Assembly: GCA_021397845.1 (NCBI GenBank)
Contig: CM038052.1
Location: 172,348,183 to 172,412,182 of the forward strand
Direction of reading: 5' to 3'
Source: Areca catechu
Lineage: Eukaryota > Streptophyta > Magnoliopsida > Arecales > Arecaceae
Length of the DNA stretch: 64,000 nt
Part shown: in pieces, positions 10,737 to 22,800 of the stretch
Layout of the letters: every line of letters begins with the position of its first letter
Numbering within the stretch: position 1 is the first letter of the stretch
The notes under the pieces: model-generated
Seen by the model: the letters and a program-made list of their open reading frames with translations, nothing else
What the model was told of the DNA's origin: nothing
Database searches by the model: none
Program-made: the position numbers and the translations under genes

Positions 10737-11679
10737 GGACCTTTTGTTTTGCTGGCTGCGTGTGATGCACCTTTTTCTATCAAATCCTCGAAGTTCTCGA
10801 AGCTTGCTTAATGCTTGTGTTTTTCCTCTTGTTATATTGAGTAATATTTTCTGAGAACACATGAAGAGTGAGTCCAACCAGGAGAAAGGTCTGATAAGTG
10901 CAACCCAGTTTAACTTTTAAGCCCAATCATTTGTATCAATCCTTCTACTTCTCACTAATTTTTTAAATTTATTTGCAACTAAATCTCGCATGTGATCCCC
11001 AACATTCTCCCTCTTCAAGTGTGAGCCAATTTCAACTCTCCCTCGTGTCCAACCTACCACTCTTTCACAAGCTCCATGCCCAATTATTTTTCTGAGTGCA
11101 CCAGCCCAGGAGACCACAGGTGACTTATTATACATATATGAACTTATTAATCATTATATGTAAATTTATATATGTGCTCATGAAGCAATTAATTATGGTC
11201 AAGGATACAATATATGAGTATTAAATAGTAATAGTTATAGTAGAATAAATGTTTACTAATTGTCACAAACATAATAATTTTTAGTTACCAATGTAACATG
11301 ATAATTATACATATCCACACAGGGTTTTAGTGAAAGGTATGATAAACAATGAAATATAACAATAACCAATTAGTATGTTGTTTAAACTATTAACTTACAC
11401 TAATCAGATAAATATCATTATTGTACCTTGATCAAAAATGTCATTATAGAATCACCCGTAGCTATAACCAAGGGGTTGCTCTTGCAACATCCATCTATTA
11501 ACTATTTGAATAGCAAAAAAAATAAAGTTTTTAAGTTGAGTAAAATGGCTAATATGGACTTAGATGCCCCGATATGAGGGTAAAACTTCAAATGTGATAA
11601 TGACATATTTATCCACTTTTTAGCTTGTAACTTGCATGATAAAGCTTGAGATTTGTTCATTTAGATAATAACAAAAGCA
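9209..11679. other. 3' flank of the B3 gene and gene-free intergenic DNA
   Basis: The transcript end probably lies within the first 200-300 bases after the stop, where AATAAT-like stretches occur near 9375. No further gene is seen. A (GA)n microsatellite occupies 10699-10733. At about 10980-11130 a segment with blocks like ATTCTCCCTCTTCAAGTG resembles a decayed copia LTR flank, but no paired repeat or primer site supports it. Confidence 0.5.
10699..10733. repeat. (GA)n microsatellite
   Basis: Pure GA dinucleotide run of about 35 bases. It generates overlapping Arg-Glu frames that are not genes. Confidence 0.95.
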
Positions 11680-12968
11680 TTGGAAGAATATTGTGGTATG
11701 AGAAGTTGTCAAAGAATTGTACGCCGTACCATTTATTGAGTTAATTTATGATGATATAGATATGTCATGTTAGTAATTTTTGAAAAATTTAAAATCTAGT
11801 AATGAAATATAACAAGAAAAAAAATTGAAGTGCACCTAAAAGCATAGGATAATCCTTATTGTGGTGTGAAATATTGTGGAAGATTCCTTAAACCATTTAT
11901 TGAGTTAATTTTTGATGATAGAGATATGCCATACTGGCAATCTCTAAGAACATGTAGAAGTAATGAGATACATCAAACACAAACAAAAGATGGATGAGGA
12001 CCTAAAAGCACAAGACAAGACCTTATAAATGAGCATTATCAATCTTTGTTGACTGGAATTTTTTTCTGCAAATATTTCCTTTATGTAAAATATCAATTCT
12101 AAAATCAATGGAGGTCAATCATCAAAAATGATATCACAATGATGAGTTTTGACTAAACTTTGCAGAGATTAGAGGACCAATAAGTATCAATCTTATGTTG
12201 CAAATTAGTTCATAACCAATTGGCCATTCAGTATTTTCAAAAGAAAATCTAAATAAGCTTAGCTAGTCTTAATGCAGATCCTTATTTTCATATAGGATGT
12301 CAGCATTCATAGGTAATAAATTGGATGAATATTGTGGTGTGACAAGTTGTCAAAGAATTGTACGTCATACCATTTATTGACTTAATTTATGATGATATAT
12401 ATATATATATATGCTAATAATTTTTCAGAAATTTAAAAGCTAGTAATGAAATATAACAAGAAAAAAAATTGAAGTGCACCTAAAAGCATAGGATAATCCT
12501 TATTGTGGTGTGAAATGTCGTCGAAGATTCCTTAAACCATTTATTGAGTTAATTTTATGATGATAGAGATATGCCATACTGGCAATTTCTAAGAAGATGT
12601 AAAAGTAACGAGATACATCAAACACAAACAAAAGATGGATGAGGCCCTAAAAGCACAGGACAAGACCTTATAAATGTGCATTATCAATCTTTGTTGATTG
12701 GAATTTTTTTCTGCAATTATTTCCTTTATGTAAAATATCAATTCTAAAATCAATGGAGGTCAATCATAAAAAATGATATCACAATGATGAGTTTTGACCA
12801 AACTTTGCAGAGATTGGAGGACCAATAAGCATCAATCTTATGTTGCAAATTAGTTCATAACCAATTGGCCATTCAGTATTTTCAAAAGAAAATCTAAATA
12901 AGCTTAGCTAGTCTTAATAAAGATCTTTATTTTCATATAGGATGCCAGCATTCATGGTAAAGGTAATA
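11680..12968. repeat. Tandem duplication of a 0.64-kb noncoding unit
   Basis: Copy one (11680-12320) and copy two (12321 to about 12968) are head-to-tail and highly similar, with a constant offset of 641-645 bases. Matching landmarks are TTGGA(A/T)GAATATTGTGG at 11680 and 12321, GAAGTGCACCTAAAAGC at 11827 and 12471, and the TTTCATATAGGATG block ending each unit. The copies differ by scattered substitutions and small indels, including expansion of a short TA run in copy two (near 12399-12412). No coding frame is conserved. The origin is probably local unequal crossing-over or slippage. Confidence 0.88.
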
Positions 12969-13273
12969 GACTGGCACCTTAGAATAGTTTGTGATTAGCT
13001 ACAATATTGGTTTCTAAGTTCATTAGCATGGTTGAGAACCTCCTTAGCAGAAAATATTTCATAATAATGGGTTCATTGCTATGGAATTTGCGTCATGGGC
13101 TAGGTTCAATCTCTTGACGAGTTTTTGATCGGTGAAATACCTAAGAACTGCAAAACTATCAGTTATTTTCACCTACGGTCCTTAGTTTAAGTAAAAGATT
13201 ATGCCAAATGTTTGCAGTTATGTTTGTTCTTAATGGAGCTCAACCTTTATCTATAGTAAAGCTGCATACCTAC

Positions 13274-13928
13274 TGTTATACCCCATCGGCTTTCCTTTGA
13301 ACTTGATCAGAGCCGATGGCCCTTCGATCGAGTCGGACCAAAGGTCCAGCTGACCCACCGAAGGTCCGACCAACTCACCAGTGGTCCAACCGACCCACTT
13401 GAGATCCGACCAACCTACCAGAGATCCGACTGACCCATTTCAACCAAGCCCACATCGGCCCGAGGCAGGCCGTTCCGAGGATAGCCTGGAGGTTCCAAAG
13501 GCTCCTTCTAGCTAGTGCCAGGGTTCCGTTACGATAGAATCCTGACATCTCGGCATAATTACTCTGTGGATCCCACGATCTTCGCGCCGTTGCACTACAG
13601 GTCCTACGATCTGGTGCCACCTGGTCACTGCCAAGATTCTACCAGGGGCAGATTGGCCATTCCCAGCCTGGTCCCTGACAGATTCGGGTGAAGTTCCACG
13701 TCTATATAAGGTAAAGGGAGGATCCCGAGCAATAAGAGAGCTTTTTCCTTTCCACGAGCTATCTCCATTGATTCCTCCATTCTGTTGCTCTAAGCTTTCC
13801 ACTAACTTAACCATCGGAGGGTCCCCTGCCGGAGCACCTCCGACCCGTGGGATGTTTTTACAGGAACCGGGAAGACGAATACTCCAGCTGGATCGAGAGA
13901 ACTCGGTCCAGGAGATTCAGCGGCAACA
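13274..13928 (+). mobile_element. Solo LTR of a Tat-like Ty3/gypsy element with target duplication CCTAC
   Basis: 655 bases starting TGTTATACCCC and ending CGGCAACA, flanked on both sides by the identical 5-mer CCTAC (13269-13273 and 13929-13933). It is homologous to the LTR split between 31327-31585 and 40486-41004. Shared blocks include TTCCTCCATTCTGTTGCTCT, the TATA region CTATATAAGG (13702 here, 40774 there) and the CGGCAACA end. No internal sequence remains, so the element was probably removed by recombination between its two LTRs. A short degenerate repeat of GGTCCGACC-type units lies near 13340-13440. Confidence 0.9.
13700..13712 (+). promoter_or_regulatory. TATA box of the solo LTR
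   Basis: CTATATAAGG sits in the same position relative to the LTR end as in the homologous LTR at 40774. This is the likely RNA polymerase II core promoter of the element, with the start site expected about 30 bases downstream. Confidence 0.6.
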
Positions 13929-16024
13929 CCTACTATTTAAAATTCTGAGAAACTTATTTACAAGCATCAGTAGCCTCTTTCCATGGACTCTGGCTAAAAT
14001 TGAATAATTAATATAGGGGACACAGCCTCCTCCTGTTCCCTGAATTACATGTTGAAGAGTAAAATCCTACTTTACAATTAGTTCTACTTATTTTCTCAAC
14101 TTGCATATAATACATACAAAATTCTGAAGTATCCAAGATCTGCTATACTAAGATAAGCCATCGTTTCAAAACTTCTTTTATGTACATATAAAACAAGTGG
14201 AGAAATGTTGAAACTTCAATTCTATGAAAATACCTCCTTTTTATTTCTTTCTTTCTTTTCTTCTTCTTCTTTTTTTTTTTTGGAAATATGTAATTAGATG
14301 TCATGATGTTGTTGCAAATTTTGCTAATAAAGAAACTTGATTTGTGGACAAGCTTGTTTCTTCATCCCAAGGAACTTATATTTTTGAAAGAAAAAAATCT
14401 CAATCTCTACTAAAATTTTTATATCCAGTTGTGGATTTAAGGATTGTTATCAATATGATGAAATAGCACATAGTTCATGACAAGAAATTTAGATATACTA
14501 GAATAACATCCTTTTTTTAAAATTTTTGAGCAAAGGAAATATATACCGGAATAACATATTATAGAAACTCTCTTGCATCCTTAAAGGCCAAACCTAATCA
14601 ACGTTTTACTGCCTCAAGAATCGATCACCGATCTCCATGAAAAATCGATAAGGAACTATTTTTTCTATAACCAAAAAAATGATCATATATTAGTGTCTCG
14701 GTATTTGGTTTTGTTAAAAAAACTCATTCTAGTTGAATAACTTCAATAAGCCTTTTGAACTGATGATAAGTACTGATCATTATACAAGTTAGTGATGTTC
14801 TCAAGATGAGATTTATATACTACACGGACATAGTACTGTCTTTAATTTACAGGAAACTTTGATGTTAATTTACTGCTACATGAGTTACCCGTGTTACTTC
14901 GACTCTCACATGTCTCTGTACAAAATATTAGCTTCTTTGACATCTAGATGATCACCAAGTCATGATGAATTGCTCCTCCAATATTTTGATCCTTCTTAAT
15001 TTTTTTACCAACAAAGGCCTTTAACCTCTTGATAACCTTCAGTTTGTCCCTTCGTTCAAAATTCACTTCTTTTCATAGCTACAATGATAGATAGCCTGGG
15101 AACAAGTATTCTGATAATATTACACTTGGAACGAATAACGGTTGGTAAACAAAGGAAGGACAATTATAAAATAGCTCAGTTATGTGTTCATGCATGACGC
15201 AGCTATACCGATTCACATAAAATATTGCAATGATTTAATTTATACAAAAATTTGAATATCTATGTATTGTCTTCTCAAAAATAAATAAATAAATAAATAA
15301 ATAAAAATATAAAGTATGTATGTAGTAATTCCAATACAACCATAAAGATTTAATTTCTGTAGGAATTAAGTAATTGAATATATTGCCGATAGCTGAAAAT
15401 TTGGAGTACCGCTACCTGTCTCATCTTCGATCCATGAAAGCAGCATTGGGAGAATTGAATGGTGGGGTGTAGTACAAGAAGATCAAAGGTTGAAGGATAT
15501 TAATAATTAGATGATGGAATCATATATACAGATAAACACCAATTAATCCTTGCACCCCGCAAACATAGAACTCGGATCCTTCCGATAATAACTCGGTCAT
15601 GCATCGAGTCAACTCAAAGGAGTGACAGATATATAAGTTGAGCTGAGATCTAGAACATAGAAAAGAAAAAATAAAAAATAAAAAATTAAGGGTGGACCAT
15701 CCTTGGCAATAGGGAACCTTGTAGCTAGACCCATGATCAAAGCCAACAGCATGGCTTGCACGTCTTGGGTTGTGTGCATGAGGATGGGTGCAGGAAGAAG
15801 GTAGGAGTATGTCCTTATCACTAACTAAACGGTGCGGTCCAGGGGCTAGAAAGTGAATGGGAGTGGAGAGAGGACGGTAGTCTTAGGCTCTATTAGCATC
15901 AATTCTTGTTATCTCTGAGCCTCTGCCATTGAAGCATCTCGAGCAAAGGTCGCTGTAATCCATGTGAACCGATCCGCATCTGGGTGCAGGGACCGCTTTG
16001 ACGTCCGTAGCTGTTACTTTGGAC

Positions 16025-16074
16025 CGAGACCACCACCACCACCACCACCACCACCACCACCACCACCGCCACCA
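16025..16074. repeat. (ACC)n microsatellite
   Basis: About 16 ACC units with one CCG interruption, read as poly-proline in one plus frame. The surrounding frame has no family resemblance. Confidence 0.9.
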
Positions 16075-16306
16075 CATGTTTGTGGGCAGCGCTACGAAAG
16101 TGGTGCGTGGTATCAGCATCTTTTTGCTTTCCAGAAGACAAATGACTCTTTGTTGATGGAAAACCGATTCATCAAACTAATGGCCACTCATAACTGGAGT
16201 TTGATCGAATTCATTAAAGATAAAATCAATTACGTACCTTGATTATTTCTCATCAGGAAAATATCCTGATTATAAATCAGATATAGAAATTTCTCTCTCT
16301 CTTCCT

Positions 16307-16402
16307 TCTCCTTCTTCTTCTTCTTCTTCTTCTTCTTCTTCTTCTTCTTCTTCTTCTTCTTCTTCTTCTTCTTCTTCTTCTTCTTCTTCTTCTTCTTCTT
16401 CT
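16307..16402. repeat. (TTC)n microsatellite
   Basis: About 32 near-perfect TTC units, a purine/pyrimidine mirror tract able to form triplex DNA. The minus strand reads as a poly-arginine frame, which is not a gene. Confidence 0.95.
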
Positions 16403-17579
16403 TTTTGTGTGTTGTTGTTGTTCGATGAACAACTCGGGACTACAACCTAACCAGCATATATGGATGATCAGGAAAGCGATCGAAGTCCCATATAATAAAT
16501 TGAAAGATTTCAGATATATCAGCAAGGAAAACATGATCGACAATATAATAAAGTTAGAAATATACACCAGATTAAGCTACTAAGACCACCTCTTCTTCTT
16601 CTTCTTCTTCTTCTTCTACTTTTTTTTCTTGGGGTGGGGGGGAGAGAGGTTAAATTTTTGATAATAAAGTTGTGAACCAGATTTGCCCTACATATAAAAC
16701 GGTCACATCCCTCTACTTAGGAACTAGAAGTTCTAGATTTGGTTTTTAGATTATATGTTTCCAAAATTTGGATTTCGATAACCATAGCATTAGGTGTCAA
16801 GTCATAAATAATTTATTTTTCTTTTTTGAATAGATGATGCATGTACCATATCCCTATCGAAACATCGGAGACACCAAACATCATGCAAATTCACTATTCT
16901 AAGGTTATTCGATATTTAAAATTTTACAGGAAGATGTAATGGTGTGACTCATTCACACATGTGCAATTGCATCTTTGCATATAATAACAACCAAAAATTA
17001 TTAAAACTAAGAAAACTAGACCAAAAATTTTGATTTGTATTGAACTAAAGCTAGAATGGTCAAGAGCCACTCAAGTTGAGGGCAGACCTAACCAAATCAC
17101 ATCTGAACCGACCTCCACTTCTCCCCAAAACCCTTCTCATTGTTAGGCTATGCAAGAGCATAATTTTCCTGACTTAGCTGAGTATTTTGAAAAATATATT
17201 TTATTCATTGTCCTTTATGGATTACTTAGTAAAATTCATGAGTTTTTGAACTGGTGTGAAAAATACATGTATAAAACATTTTACATGTTTTATTTACATA
17301 CAAAATGAGACTGGAGGAGTGATTTGAAACCATGGATTCACCATAAAACAAACATTAAATAAGTTTTTTTTATGTTTTTATAATATTAAATATCAATATT
17401 CCTGTAAGGGTACAAGTTAAAGGTGACCGGTCAATAGAATATCGGAGGTAATTCATACAAACATGTACATATCAAGCAATGGTAAATTAGGGCAAGCACT
17501 TCTCCGGCACCACCCCCATGGCTCCTCCCATCCTAGGCCCCATCCCATCATCCCAACCCCAGCTCCTTCTCCATGACCG

Positions 17580-18011
17580 TGTAACAACTCAAGACCTCAC
17601 CTAAAAAAGGCTAGCCAAAAGATAATTTTGGTTTTCTCGATCCTGTATAAATATCTAAAATTTTTTTAATGAGTAATCAATATGAAACTAAATATATACC
17701 CACACGGATCCCACATACTTCTCCTGTTTAAGCCCTGGCATCCTTGCCAGGCTAAGAATTCAAATTTATGTTTCCATTCATAAACATCACGATCAATCCA
17801 TGGTCAATCTATGAACCCGTGTTGCAATATCTCCTAGTCCACATAAGTTATGAGTCAGGTCTGCTCTGATACCATTTGTAATAATTCAGGATCTCATCCG
17901 AAAAAGCTAGCTAAAACGTAATGTTAGATTTTTGATCTTGCATAAATATTCAAGATTTTTCCAACGGATACTCCATATGAAACTAAATACATGCTTGTAT
18001 GGGTTTTCACG
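17580..18011 (-). mobile_element. TRIM-like miniature LTR element
   Basis: Two direct repeats of about 136 bases (17580-17715 and 17877 to about 18011) start TGTAACAACTCAAGACCTCA and TGTAATAATTCAGGATCTCA respectively. They share GGCTAGCC/AGCTAGCT, TATAAATAT/CATAAATAT and ATATGAAACTAAATA blocks. Between them GCTCTGATACCA (17863-17874) is the reverse complement of an initiator-Met-tRNA primer binding site, two bases from the right repeat, so the element lies on the minus strand. A purine tract (AGGAGAAG on the minus strand) lies near the left repeat at about 17717-17725. The total of about 430 bases and the absence of coding sequence fit a TRIM. I could not see a matching 5-bp target duplication. 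Confidence 0.7.
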
Positions 18012-19187
18012 TCTCAATCCTAGGAGTCCCAATAATTACAAAATGTTATTACTCTTACTCAAAATTACAAAGAAGCAATCCTAGCTTCTTTCTTTCCCTT
18101 CGTCATTCAATGTGATGGTCATCTACTATTTCTAGCCTGACCGCTGAGATAAATATAATTGCGATTTGATGCATGAAATTTAATATATATTTGACAATTT
18201 CTAGGCAAACTTGGAATTAATTGTAGATTTTGTTGTTAAATAAGCACATTATTTAAAGCCTTGAAGAAGAAAGCTTCCAGATGTATGGCTAAAGTGCTAA
18301 ACTTGGCAACCTCTACTCTTCTGCATCAATATTGAGAGGGAACTTGTCTAGTGGTCGACCCTACCTAAAGGACAACAAAAACGTAAGTAAATAATCCAAT
18401 TAATTTTTTAAATACTAATATAAATGTATATGTGTTGTATATAATTTGGAAAGGGTATTTGTACGTTATTTATTTTTTTAAATATGTATGTTTTTAACTT
18501 CAGCAAAACCATCACTAAGATAAGTAACTCCATACCTGTACATTCTTTTCTTGTCAAAAAAAAAAGCATTGCAAGAGTGCTTGGGGTGCATCTATGCGTG
18601 CCCAATAGTTCTCTCGATCAACTTGATTCACAGTACAGAACGTAACATGCCCATCCTTCGTCGGTACATGATCGATCCACGACTTTTAGACCTTTGATAT
18701 AAACAAACAGGGAGAGTGCCATGATGAGATAGCTTTATCTCGTTGTCTTCTGTACGTAAAACCCCAGGCTACGTTATCATTCCTGATTCCTATAGCTAAC
18801 TGGAAGAGACCCGGGAAGAAGTGAGAGTCAAACAAAGGCCAAATCTTGCCAAACCTTTACGTAGTAATCATAATCATGATAAAGATCAAGTTCCTTAAGA
18901 GTAGTAGTTTCATGTCTCCTGGATCCAATTATTACTTGTTCCCAAAAAACAGAACGCAGCCATCTTTCAAATTTTAAAAGAGAGAGTGCAGCAGAAACAA
19001 ACATATAGCAAGTGTTTGTAGGTTCAACAATAGGCTACTTACATAGTCTGGTACCCAAGTTTAACCATACATATTCCAGGCAGTTCCATATAAAATCATG
19101 AAAATGCATCGTTTTTATTTACATGTTTCTTCGAGGAGTCCTCGGAAGTCCAAAATCTAGAAGTGAAGACTTCCTACTGTTCTGGCG
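18012..19187. other. Intergenic region and probable 3' UTR of the downstream minus-strand gene
   Basis: Nothing coding is seen at 18012-18900. Roughly 18900-19187 is likely the 3' untranslated region of the gene whose stop codon is at 19188-19190, judging only from position. No terminator or processing signal could be fixed. Confidence 0.4.
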
Positions 19188-19870
19188 CTACAAAAAATCC
19201 TCCTTCAGTACATGCTCCCACTCCAAGGAGGGGCTATCATTTCCACCAGCGAGAAACCACCTCCCCTCCTTTGTTATAGATGGCTGAATCACCTTTCCGC
19301 CCAAAGAGCTCGAACAGAACTCTATGTTTGCGGCATTTTCACAGATGGTTGAAGGCAATCCAATATCTTCATTGCTGTTTGCATGAGGATGCTGTCTCTT
19401 AACAACTGAACCTGAATTACTAGGTCCATCGTTCAGATATGAAGGTAGGCTACTCTCTGTGAAACTCGAATCAGCAAGCTTTGTTGATAGTTGCTTCAGC
19501 CCAGAATTATTTTCATTGTCAGGACAAGGACTAGGTGCTGTTTCTTTAGTTCCTGAGCAAACTCCAAAATCTAACGAGTCAAAAATCTTTGGCTGTTCAT
19601 TAATGTTCTTAGATTTCCATGCACCAGTATGCTGCTTCTGAGCTCTTTTTTGATCAATTACAAATGCTTCAACATCCTCTGACTTGCCCCCATTTGATGA
19701 AAACAAAGAAAATGCCTTGAGAGGTTTTGCGGAACTATTCTTACCTGCATTTGCCAAGATGGGAGAAGAAACACCTAACAAGGTCTCCTTCACCTTCGGC
19801 GGCGTGTCCTGTCCATTGACATCATGCACCATGCTTGCACTTGGTGATGTAGTCACTTGGAGCGGCTTAC
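19188..19870 (-). CDS. Exon 6 and stop of the unknown-function gene
   Basis: Acceptor AGAATTTCAG before 19870; 683 bases complete the split Gly codon and give 226 residues plus the stop at 19188. It reads KPLQVTTSPSASMVHDVNGQ at the start and ends in the acidic EWEHVLKEDFL. Confidence 0.85.
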
Positions 19871-22800
19871 CTGAAATTCTAATGAATCATTAGAATTTGC
19901 TTCAAGCTGAATGCTAATGAATCATTAGAATTTGCTGCAAAGTGATGAATCTCTTTACAATGACAAAAAAGGTGAACAAGAAGTCCAGTCAGCACCAAAA
20001 GCATCACCTTTTGCCTGGCACTTATGGTTGTCTGACCCAATCTTCAAGCGAGCAAGCTGAAGCTCATACTTCAGTCTACACAGTGCTACTTCTGCCCCAA
20101 TCCACAGATTCTTATATAACAGCATCTGTGGGTTGTCATCCCCATCAGAGAAAGTCTTTTCGAGAACATTCCCTAGGTCCTGCAGATGGATTTAAAAGAC
20201 ACAAGCATAACAATGCAGATGGATTTAAAAGACACAAGCATAACAATATGGATAGAAAAATGTTTCTTAACAGCTTCTATCTCAGGGTTGTAAGTTATAC
20301 CGGCATGATGCCATTGACTTTCCCAAAATTTATGTCACGACCTTTGGAAACCAAATGCACAAACTCACTGGCCTCCATATTACAACCAACACATTGCACG
20401 TTAACCTTCATGTCATGGGCATTGTTCATGTTGCTCTGGCATACAACATCAGTCTCTAGACCTGTATTCTGAGAACAAGCAGCCTCTAGCCTGGAAACAT
20501 GGGAACTGCCCTCAACCGAACCCTGCAGAAAACCTTCTTTCATTAAATATGGTAAAGTTCGATGCAGTGGATGGTGATACAGACAAAACCCATGGAGATG
20601 AGTTTCAACAAGGATGTTAATCTAAAGCGCAGATCCATGCAAAACATATGCAGATGAAGCTACCAAATAAAAACATTGAGCGTAAGAGAACACGGTACTG
20701 TAAGTTGTCACAACGTGTTACCGTTGATTCCCTTCCCTTCTCAGTAACAGTTGACAGGAGAAGAAATAACTACACATAAAAACCTTCAACAGAGAATCAA
20801 TACTAAAGAAATCTAGACATAATATTTCATTTCCAACATTATGGTTTGACCTGTCTTGAATGATATGATTGTGATTGCTCTATCCACCACTTTAAGACAG
20901 CAGGTATTACCACACCATCCATTATCATGCCATGGCAAGTCCATCATCCTATAACTCCACCAGTCCTAGTAATAACCACCTTCAATCATGATATCAACAC
21001 AACATTCAAGTTTCTCATCAACGACTAAAAACCACCATTAGAAGTGTGGTTTCCCAGCGGTCATTGCAATCACACCTTTTCCCACTCCATAATCACTGCC
21101 AGACATTCTTCAAGGTGCCGCCTCATGACCATCCTTCTCCTAAAACCACAGTTACCACTCCGTATCTCAAGCAGGACACTGATGCTATTAGCTATTGTGG
21201 CAGAGCAAAAACTATGACAACGGTGTTATGGAAAAGTCTTTAAAGGGGTGTAGGGGCTAAATTCTTTAAACATTAGGATAGGTAATTCCTTGTAATTAGA
21301 TATCAGGACATTTAATTCATTTAAGAAAGATATAACATACCCTACATTAGAAATATATTGCAAGGAAAAAAAAATCAGCAAGCAAGGAAAACAAAAACGC
21401 AAACATGAAATTGTACATAAATAAAAAACTATTCTTGTATCAAGGGTGGATCAAAATGCAAACATTATATACACCAAAAAAAAAAAACTTTGAGCTATAC
21501 AAATTGTACATAAATAAAAAGCAAAAATATTACTGATTACATGCAATACGCCTCCGAAATATTTATACACTTAAAGAATGCAAGGAAAACAAAAAGAAAA
21601 ATCCATTCAGACAACCAAATTCCACATGGTCAAATTGATGACCTCTACATTAGAAAGTAAAATTACTAGTGAATACAACTGGAAGCTAACTATTCTTCCT
21701 TCTATATTTCATCACTCAATATGAATAAACTAATAATGCATGATAGCATGTAGTTATGCATCCCTTGCCACCCCTCCCCAAAACCAACAAAAGGGGGAAA
21801 AAAAACAGCATGCAGACAATATAGTTGTTACTCAGAAAATAAATAAAAGGCAGCAAAATGATTCAGTATTGCATCACTTGAATGATTACTTCAAGTATGG
21901 AATTTGGAAGAAACACCAATTCTAATAGTTCATAGATTGGTCACATATAACTTCCAAGCACAATTTTTGATGCTTCTCTCAGAATTGAGTGCATTCCATG
22001 AAGAGATGAATATATGCATTTGAATCTTAATCCTTGAATATCTGATAACTAACACTGATAACATAGAGTTGGCTAAAGCTGGAGAGATTGATTCAATTGT
22101 AATATTCAGCTATTCTGTAAACTATACACAGGTAAATCAAGTATATACTGTATTCCAGTTGACTTGCAGGACTTAATTCTATCACATTTGGACTTAAATA
22201 AGAGCCAATCTCAACCTAAAGACGGGATAGTCAAAATCACATACCTTTTCATTCCTCAGCAAAAATGCTTCCAGATTTTGAATTACTAGCCAGATGAGCC
22301 TATGGTCATCTTCTTCCAATTTATTGTCATCACTCCATTCAGTAGACAAGAGAAGTTTTGAGGAAGAATGCATTGCCTTGATAAGCAGCTGTATATTTTT
22401 CAGTTTCAATGAAGATGAACCTGAAACAAACAATAAGCCAAGTAATTCAACAATGGCACCTGCAAAACTAAATTCCTGGGGAAAAAAAGGAATCCAAGTA
22501 TGTAGATTAGAATCAACCGAAACATTTAAATTAAAGAATCAAGACCTTTCTCATGATTAACATTTCCATTGGCTGATGTGAACTGGTCAACAGCAGTACT
22601 TTCTTTTCTATCACACTGTGTTGCATTATCATCTTTTGCTTCAGAATCAATATTCTGGTCTTTCCTAACTTTATTTGGCTTTTCCCTAAGGTTATCTGCA
22701 CATCGAATATCCTTTCTATTGGCATCCATTTCACAATCTAACCCTGTCTTGTAGTCATTTTCAGATTTTGGCTGCATGTTTAAAGAAATAACTGAAGAAG

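Larger units (their letters stand above)
13934..17579. other. Gene-free AT-rich DNA with several microsatellites
   Basis: No protein family is recognisable on either strand. The region holds a pyrimidine-rich tract at 14240-14281, AAAT repeats at 15283-15306, an ACC run at 16025-16074, a TTC run at 16307-16402 and a second TTC run at about 16592-16616. The trinucleotide runs produce spurious poly-Pro, poly-Trp and poly-Arg frames. Confidence 0.5.

Noticed and set aside
10917..11135. Possible copia LTR flank on the minus strand
   Set aside because: Only loose resemblance (CTCCCTCTTCAAGTG); no second repeat, primer site or coding remnant.
15883..16242. Poly-Pro/poly-Trp/poly-Val frames around 16.0 kb
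   Set aside because: All three are readings of the same ACC repeat.
16277..16567. Minus-strand frame with a long poly-Arg tract
   Set aside because: It is the TTC microsatellite read on the minus strand; flanking residues are unrelated to any protein.
19942..20472. 176-codon plus-strand frame
   Set aside because: Antisense to exons 4 and 5 of the minus-strand gene, where splice phases and conservation support the minus strand.
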